DNA of 64,000 nt from Odontesthes bonariensis. Taxonomy: Eukaryota; Chordata; Actinopteri; Atheriniformes; Atherinopsidae. Under the pieces are notes generated by a model. The model had not been told where the DNA came from. It did no database searches and was given only the letters and a program-made list of their open reading frames with translations. Positions 11,178 through 23,397 of the stretch are shown here, piece after piece; the first letter of the stretch is position 1, and each line of letters starts with the position of its first letter. The stretch spans positions 24,920,697 through 24,984,696 of the forward strand of contig NC_134509.1 in the NCBI RefSeq assembly GCF_027942865.1, given 5' to 3'. The translations under genes and the position numbers were made by a program.

Positions 11178-12089
11178 AGGTGGGCTCTTCCTGTGTGTAG
11201 TTTGCATCTTCTCCCCGTGAATGCATGAGTTCTCTCCAGTTACTCTGGCTTCCTCCCATCATCCACAAACATGCATGTTAGGTTAATATAGGGAATTTTA
11301 AATTGACTCGCACGTGCGTGTGCATGGTTGTTAAGCCTTTGATGGAATGGCAGCCCAGCGATGGTTGCTCCTGCTTCTTACCCAATGGCAGCTGGGATAG
11401 GCTCCCCAACTCTGAACTTGTAATGATCGGGACGGAGGACCCAGAATTTCTGCCAGACAACAATAAAAGTGTTAATCAGTTTATTATAAAACAGTTCTGG
11501 ACAGGAACCACTGAGGACAGAGAAACAGGTTAGTGGCTTATATTGGTTCAGAAAGAGGATCGAGAGTTCTGAAAAACTAGCCACTAACCTTTTCGGAGCT
11601 CGTTTGGAACTGTGGGCTGAGGTTCCGTTCCTTCTGGGATTGGTTTGGCGAGGACCAAAGGTGAAGTCTAGTTTCTCCTTGAGATTCAATGGAGGGCAGA
11701 ACAGAGCTCGGAATCCAGGAGGCAGAAACGGGGTCAGAACCAGGGAGGCAGAGGCAAACGATCCTTTCATGGGAGTAGGCAGGGAGTAGTAGGCCCCTGA
11801 GAGGGGCAAACAAGGTCGGTGTCCAGAACAGAGATGGCCAACGTGGGTGAGGCAGAGCAGGGAAATCTGGCACTGTCTGCCTGCCAGAGAGCTGAATATA
11901 ACTGCTAATGAACAGGTGAGCGGCATGACGCTGATTGAGTGTGGAGTAGCAGGGGACAGGTGAAGCAGATGAACTTTATTGCAGACATGGTGAGCAGGGA
12001 AGGGAGACAGCAGGCAGACGGGCCAGAATCATGACAGAACTGGATTAAGCGTTGTGTAGTGTAAAGTGTAATATAGAAAATGGATGGGT
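11178..12089 (+). mobile_element. SINE-like repeat (ATGG-tailed family), split by a solo LTR
   Basis: The left part (11178-11418) carries TGGCTTCCTCCCATCATCC and CAATGGCAGCTGGGATAGGC. The right part (12037-12089) resumes with ACTGGATTAAGCG and ends ATAGAAAATGGATGG. The 618-bp interruption is described separately. Together the parts match the copy at 26692-27020. Confidence 0.75.
11419..12036 (-). mobile_element. Solo LTR of an LTR retrotransposon
   Basis: The element starts TGTAATGAT and ends ATCATGACA, so it has TG...CA ends with a short imperfect inverted repeat. It is flanked by the direct repeat GAACT (11414-11418 and 12037-12041). There is no internal domain or coding sequence, as expected after LTR-LTR recombination. 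Minus orientation is a guess from the fish-type start TGTCATGATTCTGG read on that strand. The 182-codon open frame inside has no gag/pol motif. Confidence 0.75.
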
Positions 12090-12840
12090 ATAAATTAGCA
12101 TAATAGGGACTCTTTAATCCAACCAATGCTTTAATTACATCCAGTGTTTTTGATAAATAACATCAGCGGCTGGAATCTCTGATATACCACAATATGTAGG
12201 CTCTTTTTGGTATAAATCAACAGAGAAAAGAAAAACTAGGATATGATAAATCCAAGAGTACGTGACAATTAATGTGAACAACTGCTTGAAAACAACAACC
12301 TCATTCATACTAGCTTGATTTTACCATTTTTATTCTTTTAACCCCAAGATTATTGTTACAATTTGCTTTTTACCTTTGCTTTTTTAGTTTGGTGACTGTT
12401 TTAAATAAATTATGAATCAATTAGACCGTAAAACTGCCAGGTTTGCATCATCTTGAGCGTTTTCTTCTTGGCGGGAACTTTAAAGAGAAAATTTATGCTG
12501 AAACTGAAAACAAAAACTATACTCTGAAAAGTTAAATGTGAAGGATGAATAACTTGGATGATCTCTCAGCTCATCCAGTGACGATTGAAAATTTTACACC
12601 TATTAAACAACATAATTTTGATTTGGTCCGTCACAATATTTGATTTTCACGACACCAGTATTGTGGCCAAAAGCATTCATGATCACAATATTTCTGCAAA
12701 ATCAATAGAAATCAATCAACCTGTTCATTCAATGACAGTGATATTATGAGCCGAGGTCACAATAATCTGCATCTATTGTTAAAACAATATCGAATTTCCC
12801 TTCTTTTAAGAGGATATATACACATCATAAACACATAATC
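12090..12840. other. AT-rich intergenic stretch
   Basis: No gene or recognisable repeat seen. Confidence 0.4.
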
Positions 12841-12847
12841 AGCATCA

Positions 12848-13565
12848 ACCATCCAAGTCTGAGACCATGGTCTTCGGCCGGAAAAGGGTGGAATGCCCTC
12901 TTCGGGTCGGGAATGAGATCCTTCCCCAAGTGGAGGAGTTCAAGTATCTCAGGGTCTTGTTCACGAGTGAGGGACGAATGGAGCAGGAGATTGACAGGCG
13001 GATCGGTGCGGCGTCTGCAGTGATGCGGGCTCTGCACCGGCCCGTCGTGGTGAAGAAGGAGCTGAGCCAGAAGGCGAAGCTCTCGATTTACCGGTCAATC
13101 TATGTTCCTACCCTCACCTATGGTCACGAGCTGTGGGTAGTGACCGAAAGAACGAGATCGCGAATACAAGCGGCCGAAATGAGTTTCCTCCTCAGGGTGT
13201 CTGGGCTCTCCCTTAGAGATAGGGTGAGAAGCTCGGTCATCCGGGAGGGGCTCGGAGTAGAACCGCTGCTCCTCCGCATCGAGAGGAGTCAGATGAGGTG
13301 GCTCGGGCATCTGGTGAGAATGCCTCCTGGACGCCTCCCCGGTGAGGTGTTCCGGGCCCGTCCCACTGGGAGGAGGCCCCGGGGAAGACCCAGGACACGT
13401 TGGAGAGACTATGTCTCTCGGCTGGCCTGGGAACGCCTCGGGGTACCCCCAGAAGAGCTGGAGGAAGTGGCCGGGGACAGGGACGTCTGGGTCTCTTTGC
13501 TCAAGCTGCTGCCCCCGCGACCCGACCCCCGGACCAGCGGAAGATAATGGATGGATGGATGGATA
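12848..13565 (+). mobile_element. 3' end of a fish LINE with an (ATGG)n tail (I/Nimb-like group)
   Basis: One open frame of about 226 codons (12867-13547) covers the post-RT C-terminal domain. It includes KAKLSIYRSIYVPTLTYGHE, SGLSLRDRVRSS, MRWLGHLVRMPPGRLPGEVF and RRPRGRPRTRWRDYVS. This LINE family is very common in fish. The stop is followed within a few bases by GATGGATGGATGGATGGA (13548-13565). It is 5'-truncated, with endonuclease and RT missing. The open frame suggests a fairly recent insertion. Placement in the I/Nimb group rather than an RTE-like group is uncertain. Confidence 0.8.
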
Positions 13566-14290
13566 AACACACAAGTGCAGTTCTGATGATGATGATTATG
13601 ATGATATGACACCCATCACATGAAGAATAATTCCCTAAATGTCTCCAGGTAAAGAAAAATACACCAAAACTCTGCTTTATTGCACCCCTAAGTCCTTAAA
13701 CCTTGAGAATTTCCCGGAAAGGCTCACAGGCTTCACACGTAAGAGTGTTTAACGGAAGTTTATGATGGGAAACAAAGTTGCTGAAACTTTGCAGTTTATC
13801 CCATAAACCATCCAGGGGCCTGTTCTATCTCTACCCAGCTTATGGCACGCATTTAAGGATGTTATTCAAATGATTTTCTTCTAATCTCGACCCTGATGCT
13901 GCCTTTTGAAACAGGAGAAAGTTGTTCATTAACTCAGCTCAAGGACATGGAGCTGACTGTGTATCGATCTGCAGGTATTACGTCTCCCTAGCGCCTCAAA
14001 TCCCGAGCCAAGGCGAGAACATCCATCAGTGAGGCACAGATGAGGAGATACTCTCCCCTCCTCCGTCACTCCTCTCAGCTGTGACGGTTTGTGTTGCCTC
14101 CCCCCTTGCTGTAAATGCGCGCTCCTGCTGTCACCTTATTCTGACTTTGGATGCTGAAAAAAAGAGAAATCAACATCCTCATCATAAAATTAGAACTTTA
14201 ACCCAAAACTGTGGATTACAACAGCGCGCTGCTGCTGCAGAGCGGAAGGCGCTGAGCTTCCAGTTTGGAAAGAGGAGAGCAGAGACGCAG
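13566..14290. other. kcnip2 upstream region
   Basis: No gene. The last 200 bases become more GC- and CpG-rich (GCGCGCTGCTGCTGCAGAGC near 14224), consistent with promoter/5' leader sequence for kcnip2. No TATA box is convincing. Confidence 0.4.
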
Positions 14291-14372
14291 AGAGACGAGC
14301 TGTGCGTCCACTTTTCCCACCCTCGTTCATTTGTGTGCAGCGCGCACAGGCTGGTGCTTGCAGGAAAGTGAC

Positions 14373-14459
14373 ATGCAAACGGGAATTGAGGCGCAGAAGA
14401 GGTCGTAGATGTACCGAGGCTCCGACGCACGCACAGATCCTGCAAGTTCCGCACGGTAA
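14373..14459 (+). promoter_or_regulatory. kcnip2: Two abutting upstream ORFs in the kcnip2 leader
   Basis: ATG at 14373 opens 11 codons to TAG (14406-14408). The next three bases are an ATG (14409) that opens 16 codons to TAA (14457-14459). Thirteen A residues (14460-14472) then lead directly into the start ATG of kcnip2 at 14473. Whether transcription starts far enough upstream to include both is not visible. Confidence 0.45.
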
Positions 14460-14472
14460 AAAAAAAAAAAAA

Positions 14473-14545
14473 ATGAAATCCAGGAGTCAGGATCAGAGTT
14501 TTTCGGACTCCAGAGAACTGGACAGATCTTACGATCCGCTCACAG
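14473..14545 (+). CDS. kcnip2: kcnip2 coding exon 1
   Basis: ATG in an A-rich context, 24 codons plus one base, donor GTAAGT at 14546. Encodes the isoform-specific N-terminus that starts [16 protein letters not shown]. Confidence 0.88.
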
Positions 14546-17500
14546 GTAAGTTTTTCATCATGCCTCTGTACGTTAGCTTTGTTTGGTTTAATTATGTTTG
14601 CTGGACTTGGTTTGCAAACCTCAAATCAAAAAGTGCACACTGATGAGAGTTTGGTTTGGTTGACATTTTAGGCTCAACACAATCAATCAGACGACGAGTG
14701 CGTGTTAAAGTGGTCACTCGGTTGATTTTTCTGTCAGCATCATTTCAGGACAGTCTGACATAACAGACACTGAACCCCGACATGAACTTTACATAAATCC
14801 CCTGCTGCTTAATCCAAATAAGATTATAGACAAATGCATCTAAAGGTATTGCATCATCACGTTTTCAGTCAAAATATGTCAAAAATGTGAACGAGTCGTT
14901 GTGAAGGGCACCGAGAAGAGAGGGTCTCACTCTGAATGTTTGAGTCACACCTATAGAGTTTGTAAGAGGTTGGTTGAATTATACAAAGTATTAATGAACA
15001 TTGTGTAGTTGAGATGAATTATCTGAGACAGAAAAACATTTAAGGTTTAATCTTTCTAGATTAGAACAAATCAAGCACTCAGGGGATCTCATCAGTGATC
15101 ATTAATTAATGACATATTATTTAGTTGACTTTTATGTTGATGTTTGCTTTTGTCAGAATAGCTGGAAAAGTGACATTTTATTGTGCTTGTCAAAGATGTG
15201 AGAACACAAACGTCACACTAATAGTTATCTGCTGTTATCGGTGTGGATACTCAGCTCTGCCCAGACTTAATATTATAGCTCTGCGCTCTTTCTTTCTGGG
15301 GCAGAATGATTGTACAACTTAAATTTTTAAACTTAAAAGCTTTAATTAATTAATAAATAAATAAATAAAAAAAATAATAAAATCAACAATGTTGCTAACT
15401 CTGGCTCTACATGCATCTAAATTTATTGATGAACGTTTCACCCTCAGGGGTGAACTGCTGTTTGTTATACAGGCCACACATCTGATGGTGATTACACAAT
15501 CACTCTCTGACACCAAGGTGGAGAAAATAAACACCCTTTAAAAAAAAATCAAAATCTAATCTAATAGAGAGGTACATTACAAAAAAAACATTTAATGTCA
15601 ACGTCTGCATTCAGACCATGTGGTGAAAGTTCTTAGATGATGAAACCTGCAGTGTTCGCTCCTAGAAAGTAAAACATCCAAGTTACCTCCTGGAGTGGGA
15701 GTTGCTCTTTCAGTCCCAATTCATCTTAGAGAGTAAATAGGATGGTTGAATTCAACAAAATGTGCTGCAACTGAATAATTCATATTTTTTTGCATCTGAT
15801 AGTATTTCTAAATTCAGCAATTTGAGTCTCTAAGGCTCAAACACTTCTAATGATTTGTTCCCAGCATGTTTCTACCTTTCTACTATACATCAAACATCCT
15901 TAACAGAGAAAATAAGTCTGAAAAAATCTGGTGCACAAAGTTGGATTCATTGTGGGTTTTCTTGTGTTAACGCATGGTGAAAATGATGTAGGACGAAAAT
16001 ATAAAATGCACCCCCTTAGATTCATAATTCAGTCGTAATGAAAGCTTTAGAACGGGTTTTAACTTGCCCAGGTATCTTACCTTCCTGTCAGTGATTGCGA
16101 TTGAAAGCAGCTGCTAGCTTCTCTTTCTTCGGACTGATCATGACACAGTACAATAGGAAAGTCCACAGCAGTGGATCATAGATTTACACAAGTTAGGAAT
16201 TTTTCTTTTGAGTCATTTATAAACACCTCCAAATTTCAAGGTACAACGTATGTGGTTAAGTTTTTAGGAGGTGCGACCACTTTGCCAAAAGTCTGGAAAC
16301 TGCCCCCCACAGCTGAGAGGATATCGGTTTGGATGGCCATGATTAACTTAGAAAGCACCAAAGCACAGGCCTGCAATAAACAGGAAGTTGCTGGAACACA
16401 AGTGTTTAAAGCAGGGGTGTCCCTGAGGGCCGAAGGGACTAAAGATGGAAATTAGCCATTGGCTATAATCTTGCATATTTACATGTATATGTTCATTAAT
16501 ATGTATTGTCCCTGCTTTAAATAAACTCAAACTCAAACTCAGGGCCGCTGTCCTGCAGGTTTTAGATGTCCCCCTGCTTCAACACACCTGATTCAGATCA
16601 ATGCATCATTAGCAGGCTTGTGCAGAACTTAACAATCCTTTGAAGAGATCCATTTAATCTGAATCAGGTGTGCTGAAGCAGGGGAACATAGAAGGTGCAG
16701 AGAAAGGAGGCGGCAGAAACTTCTGATGAGGCTCCTTTGGTCTCAGGAGGACGCGGAGATGAGGAGGCGGCAGGTTGCATGAAAGTCAGCCTGAAGGGAG
16801 AACGACAGAACTGAAGAAAGTTTGAAAAGAGCGGGGATCGTACTGATTAACCCGGAATGTAACTGGCAAGAAGACCAGATTGAGAAAGACGTGAGTTTGA
16901 TAGTGATGGTGGGATGAAAAGTCCGAACACCAGTGACTGAGAGCAGGCGAGAGAAAACAGATTCTCATCGAACTCACTTATAAGCTTAATGTTGCTGCCG
17001 AGCACACGGAGAAAAGAAGAGCAAAGAATTAAACATGAAGCATTTAACTGTGAACATGGTGGTGGTAGCATCATGCTCAGGGGTTGTTTTGCAGTCAGTG
17101 GAACTGGTACATTGTAGAAAGTGGATGGAATGAAGGAGAAAGAGATCTTCCTCATTTCGCCTTAAACGGAAACCATAAGTAAGAAAGCTGAGACTCGGAC
17201 GCAGCTGGATGTTCCACCAGGATAATGACCCCAAACACACATCAAAACTGGTTGTGGACTGACCTTTTCAAACTCCTTAAATACATGGAATGTTTTTAAA
17301 AGTCTGGCCTCTACCAGGAAGCTCTACAAATTGCTCTACTACTGCACTCTACTGCAGTCAGTCTAACCCATAAAAAGAACAATTCAATGATGTTGTTTAT
17401 AAAAAAAGCCAAGACATGCATATCCACGATGAGTTTCTGTAAAATTGTAACTAAAAACAGACCCTGAAGTCATACCTGTCAGTGTGTGTCTTTGTAACCA

Positions 17501-20500
17501 GAGAACAGTGATGCTCCCTCTTTTTCTCTTGACTTTTCAGTCTTTTATTTCCTTCGCTGTGGAGATCAGACACAGATTTCTTTCTGGTCTTTCATTCTCG
17601 TAACAACTCCCAGAAATAGTCCTTTCCTGTCAATTTAAACAAAGACACAGGTATAAATAACTCTCTTAATAAACCACAAATCAGCATGGTGTAGCTCTCA
17701 CTAAGTTCAACCTTCGACAGAGAGTGTGCAGACGACTGCATATTTAAAGGCTGGTTGTTGTTTGCTGGCACAATAGCCGGTGTGATATCCATTCAGCAGC
17801 TGGTTAACCAAACAGGTGAACAGGTGCACGAACACTGAGGCTTCAGGTGACACAAACAATCATTTTTTATTCAAAAATGAAGCATAGCCTGAGGAACAAG
17901 ACAGGTTAGTGTGGACTTTCATGTTAACAGGTATTCATGTAGAAACCAACAACCTGTGCTAATGGAAAAGAGCATCTAAAAGATTTATCAGCTATATCTG
18001 AAAACCCTTCAGACTGAATATAGATAAATGGTCCTCATGTTCAGCTGCACGAGTGCAACGCTGCAGAACTTCATATTGTTTACTTTGGCTTCATACATTA
18101 TACATACATGGGATCTGTGTCAAGTCATCGCTTTAAACGCCACTCTTCACATATTACAGCGACTGAACAATGACGTTATAGATCACAACACCTAACTTTT
18201 CTTGGCAAGAGTAATGTTTCTTAGCTGTATGGCAAGAACAGTATGAATCTACTGTCTGCAGCCAGTTAGTTGGACTGAAAACTGTCGCCTGACTCGGTCC
18301 AAATCTCACAGAATCTGCCTGGAATCTGGACTTCAATGTCATTTATTTCTCACCTTTTAGCACTTGTCATGTCCTTCTGCAACAATGCAGTGTGTCATTT
18401 TTACACTGATGTGTTTGTATGGAATAAACAAGCAAAATACAACCATGATATATGGGTTGGGAAACATCTTATTAATATAAACATACTTAAACTTAGTTCT
18501 AAGAACATTGATTATGTGATGATGTGCTCACGATTGAGCACAAAAAGCCATGTTGGAGCATGTTCAAGAACACCGTTTGCAATGCTCTGTACAATCCAGT
18601 ACCCATAAATACTAAACCATATGTAATTCACAGCAGACACTTTGCTATTTCACATATTTCACCTTCTTATACTGTTCATAAAGCTCATGCACAGGCTTTA
18701 TGACCCAACCTGCAATATCTAAACATACCCAACAGGAAAATCACCTACATCAAGTCTAGACTTTACCTACAGATATTATTATTATCTTACCAGAGTGAGT
18801 TTTTATGAAGACTACACGGACACTGTTTTCTCCTTAAATAGTAATGAATCACAACTGATTTTACAGCATGATGCAGAAAAAACACTCAAGTTAGTGTTTC
18901 CGAACGCATTCAAACTTTCCTCAGACACCAAAGAGGCAGTTTAATGTTCTGCTGTGCAGTCACACCTGCCAAAGAACAATTGTTAAGCAACAAATATCAC
19001 AAAAAAAAACCTTTTCCTGCATCTTTACCACAAAATTCAGCGCAAAAGTGTCACAAATGAGCAATTAAACAACACGGACGAGGTTGAAATGGAACTTTAT
19101 GGTTTGTCTGATGAGAAAAAGCAGAATTTATGAGAGAACACCGCCCCAGCTCACGATCATCGGGGTGCAATGATCATTTCTTTGGTCTTGTGTTGCAGCC
19201 AGAGGCAAGAGGAAGATTTAATTGGTAGAGAAAAAGAATATCAATAAAGCTTTAAAACAAACCATCCGTTAAAATGATTCAGACGATTGTTTTGGACAAT
19301 CTAAACTGCCTCAAACTAAACTTTGTCTTGATCAAAATGTTTGTGATGCAAACTTGAACTTAAATGCAGAAAATATAATGATTTATTGCTCTGCTTCTAC
19401 ACTTGATCGGGCTCTAAGAGAGAAGCATGTTGCATTAACACAGTTCAAGGCAGTTTTTGTAATTTAAAACTTGTCTTCAAACTCATGATATTCCCAAATA
19501 TAACATCTAGGTCATTTGAATCTTTCACCTATGGCCACTTTTTAGGGCTCTATAAGACCACCAATAACAATTGGTGCTCAAATTAGGTATTAATTTTGAC
19601 ATCAAGTCATTCCTTTCATTTGAAGCCAAGAAGAGGCATTTGACTGCCACTTTGTTTTGGATTATGTTTACATGCATGGTTGCACGCACTGGATACAGTC
19701 CATGGTGGAGCTCTGAGTTTCATCTCTAACTCCAAATCTCTTATCCAACACTGCATGTTGTGCACTCATGTTCGTTGGCCAGCTTTATAGTCTCATTCAT
19801 TGGGTTCTATTTTTTTACAGGGCTATTTTTTGGTCTGCTTCCTCCTTATTTTGCACCTTCGTATCTATTCCTTCCATCTGTCCCCAGAACCTGGGCTAAA
19901 ACGGAAAAAGGGGAATTTAAATATGCTGTTCCTTTTGCATGGGATCAGATTGAAAACCACTTGAAAGTAGATAAGCTGATCTAGTTGAGTGAATTCACAG
20001 TAGATTTATGTGACTATGAGGCAGATATTTTAAGATGTACATGTTCCAGCTGAATGTTTTTATCTTGGCATATTCTGACTTTGGAAATATATTGTGGGAT
20101 TCTATGATTTTGTTTAATCTATTCCCTCTTCATGCTTTAATCTTTGGTAACTTTTTATGATTCATTAATGTATGTGTGGTCTTTTTTTTCATCATTTCAC
20201 TTTGATCATTTAGGATTAAACTGATTATTATGTAAGCGACTCATGGTCAGAATACAAGGTATTTTTGTGTTTGCATGAGAAATTTGGCATCAACTTCATC
20301 CTATTTTCCGTCTTAAACCTAATTAAAATCATACGATGAATATAGCATTTAGAGAACAAAGTGAACATAAATCCTGCCTCAGAGGAGAAGGCTGCCGTCT
20401 GGACTGATGAGGAGTTCCAGGAGCTCAGCAGAGGCCAAAGAAATGTGTGTGGCTTTTTTGTGTTTGTGCCAATCTCTCTTTCATAATCTGAACCGTGTCC

Positions 20501-23332
20501 TTCTCAGGGATTATTGAAAACTCAGAGTCTGTTACCATGGCAACATTAGCTGTATGATCCCTGAATTAAGCTGTCGCGACCTCCCAAAGTAATCACAAAA
20601 TATGAGAGAATGTACGTGCATGGATGATGGAACAGAGTCGGGCTCGTCTAGATAAGCATTTATTTATTTATCTAAACCGGTTGTTTTAAGTTTTACTTTA
20701 AAGATTATTGATTTTATATCCTTCACTAATTTCCTTGTACAATCATTACACAAACACAATAAAGGGTTCTGACTTTGACATTGACTTTGAAATTTCCCGG
20801 ATTATGACGTTTTTTCGTGTCTTCAGTTCTTTCTAATTTCTTCACCTCTTTTTTTTTTTGAGTCTTGTTCAGATCACAGTCTGAAGACCTGCGCCGGTAC
20901 AGGGTTGGATGTGTTCTTTTTAATATTTCTTCTTATTGTTTTCACTGTTTTTTTTGTAAGAAGTGTGTATGAAAATGACGAGTTCACAAAATGATGATTA
21001 AAATCTAAACAAAAACACACATTATATTATATAACAAATGCAACAACCACTCCTGGAAACACATTTCACTGATGGAGGTCATCAAAAGGTTACTGATAAT
21101 ACCCACATAGGGAGCTTTAAGGTCTGTCCATTATATATTATTAAACTTTCATACTGCTCACAAGTAAAGCTTTTTGATATATTGCACAAAATAGTGACAT
21201 TTGTCTCGACTTCCAGAAACTTTCTACAACTTCCCACTTTCTTTTAGTACCTCATACATTTCTCCTCTGCACATTAAGTACTTTCAGCTTCAGTTGATGG
21301 CAGCAGTGAATAAAACAGCCTTTAAATGTGTTATTAACAAGGGAGTGGAGTGTATTGATCTGACTAAGAGTGCTGCATTTCCTCAAATGGATTTATGCAA
21401 TCAAAGTCACCCAAAGGGTAACTCTGTAAGTCTGAAATCTGACGCAGGCTGAAAAAAAACTTGAAAAATCTCAAGTAAGTAGTTTTCATTAACAACTGAG
21501 GCGACATCCTGCAGATATACAGTTTTTATGTCGTGATGCATGGATCGGACAGTTAAACTGTTGTTTAATGCTTAACGAGAGAATGCATTTCCTGCTAAAA
21601 GTGCAGTCTCAATGCTTAAAGTTGAAACATTTTTCTTTGTTCTGTTGAGTGCCAAACATCTTCAAGAAAGGCTAAAGGTTGATATTTCAAATTACAGGAA
21701 AGTTGGAAAAAGCTAGATATTTGAATGCATTCAAGTTAGTAATAAAGCTTAATGTAAACATGTCCTTTAAAGGGGAAGTTCGTTTTTTAAAACCTGGACC
21801 TTATTTCTGGCATAAAATACGTTCATCTACTCACCGATAACAGTTTGGTGAAAGTCGGCGTCTTTCGGACGATATTTAGATCACTCGAGATCCGCGTATA
21901 TCCATATAACGGGAGAGAACAGGGCATTGACAATACAGCCTCTTAATAAGGCATTATCTGTCTTTATTTCACCAATACTTTAAGATGAATGAATGAATGA
22001 ACGCGTACTATTGCACTGTTAGCTCAGAGCTGCCGTGTTGTTGTTATTAGGTGGCTATCAGGGGGCTTTCTACACACTTTAGTGTGATGACGTCATCGAT
22101 GCGCGCCGCTGCAGCAAAGCTTTTTTACTCCGTGCTCTGTGACAGTCGGCTAACTTCACACAGAGTTTGCTACTGCTAGTTTTGTGCAACATGGCAGGAT
22201 ATTTATCAGATTTTGACAACGTGGATGACAACAGCAAGGCCCCGGCTGGGATTCACACCAGTGGTTGGACTAATAATCTGATTAAAAGTGCTCCATGTAA
22301 ACACAATCTCTTTATACAAATATATTAACCAATCTTCTTCATAACTTTTAGCATTATTTGTGTTAAAAATAACAGTCTCAAAAAGCCCCTTTTAACCTGT
22401 TAAACTATTACCTCCTCAATGACTTTTCAGTACTTGATTGGCCAAACAAAATGTTTTTGTGAAAGATAAATTGCCTGTCATGGATTTGGGCAGCCGAGGA
22501 GTCGGTGAAACACTTGAAAGTGATGTTGTGAGGCTCAGAGTTCAAATTTTGCTGAAGCCACGCTGTGTGGAAGAGCACCAATCAGTCTACACTTTTATGC
22601 ATAAATTATAGTTAAAGAACAATAGCTGTGGAAGTAACAAGAGCAGAAGTAAGAGGAAAAAAACACTTGAAAACAACTGAAAAGCTGAAGTTGGTGCCAT
22701 CACTGCTGATGTCATCTACTCTGCAGAGCCCACACACACACACCTACAGTGTTGTAAACTCAGACTCATTGTTCATTGATGCTCATTGTTGCTGTCTGGC
22801 TATATGCTTGCTTTCTTTCTTTCCTCTCAATGCCGCTCTCCATTATTATTATTATTATTATTGTTGTTATTATTTTGCTTTATGATTAACTAATTGTTTT
22901 ATTTGATAGTTATTGCACTAACTATGACCACCAAGACCTGAGTACTTTGTTTTGTTCTTTGCATGTTTAACATGGCAAAAAATGAGTCCTCAGAGTCGAT
23001 GTGTTCTGTCACACAGTGGAGAAATGGGTGTAAAATAATGCTCAGTACTTCTCATGTAGGTCTCTTGGGTCATCAGATGAAGGTCTTGTAGCTGTTACCA
23101 GAATTGGATCCAAATCTGCTGAAGGTGCTTTCACTGCAACTGTGTCTACATTCAAAACTGAGTTCAAAATATTGCTGCTTATTCAAGCCCACCATTTATA
23201 ACTGTGTGTGCTTTTGTCTGTATCTGTATGTGTTGCTATTAGTGCTGTCAGTCATGTTAGATATACATAGGGTCCAAGCATCCTAACTAATGCTTAACTT
23301 TCCCCCTTTGTTCTTTTGGTTCTTTTTGCACA

Positions 23333-23397
<65 letters not shown>

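Noticed and set aside
11378..11926. 182-codon minus-strand open frame
   Set aside because: Falls within the solo LTR and runs past its border into the SINE; no gag or pol motif.
13095..13574. 159-codon minus-strand open frame
   Set aside because: Antisense shadow of the GC-rich LINE C-terminal domain.
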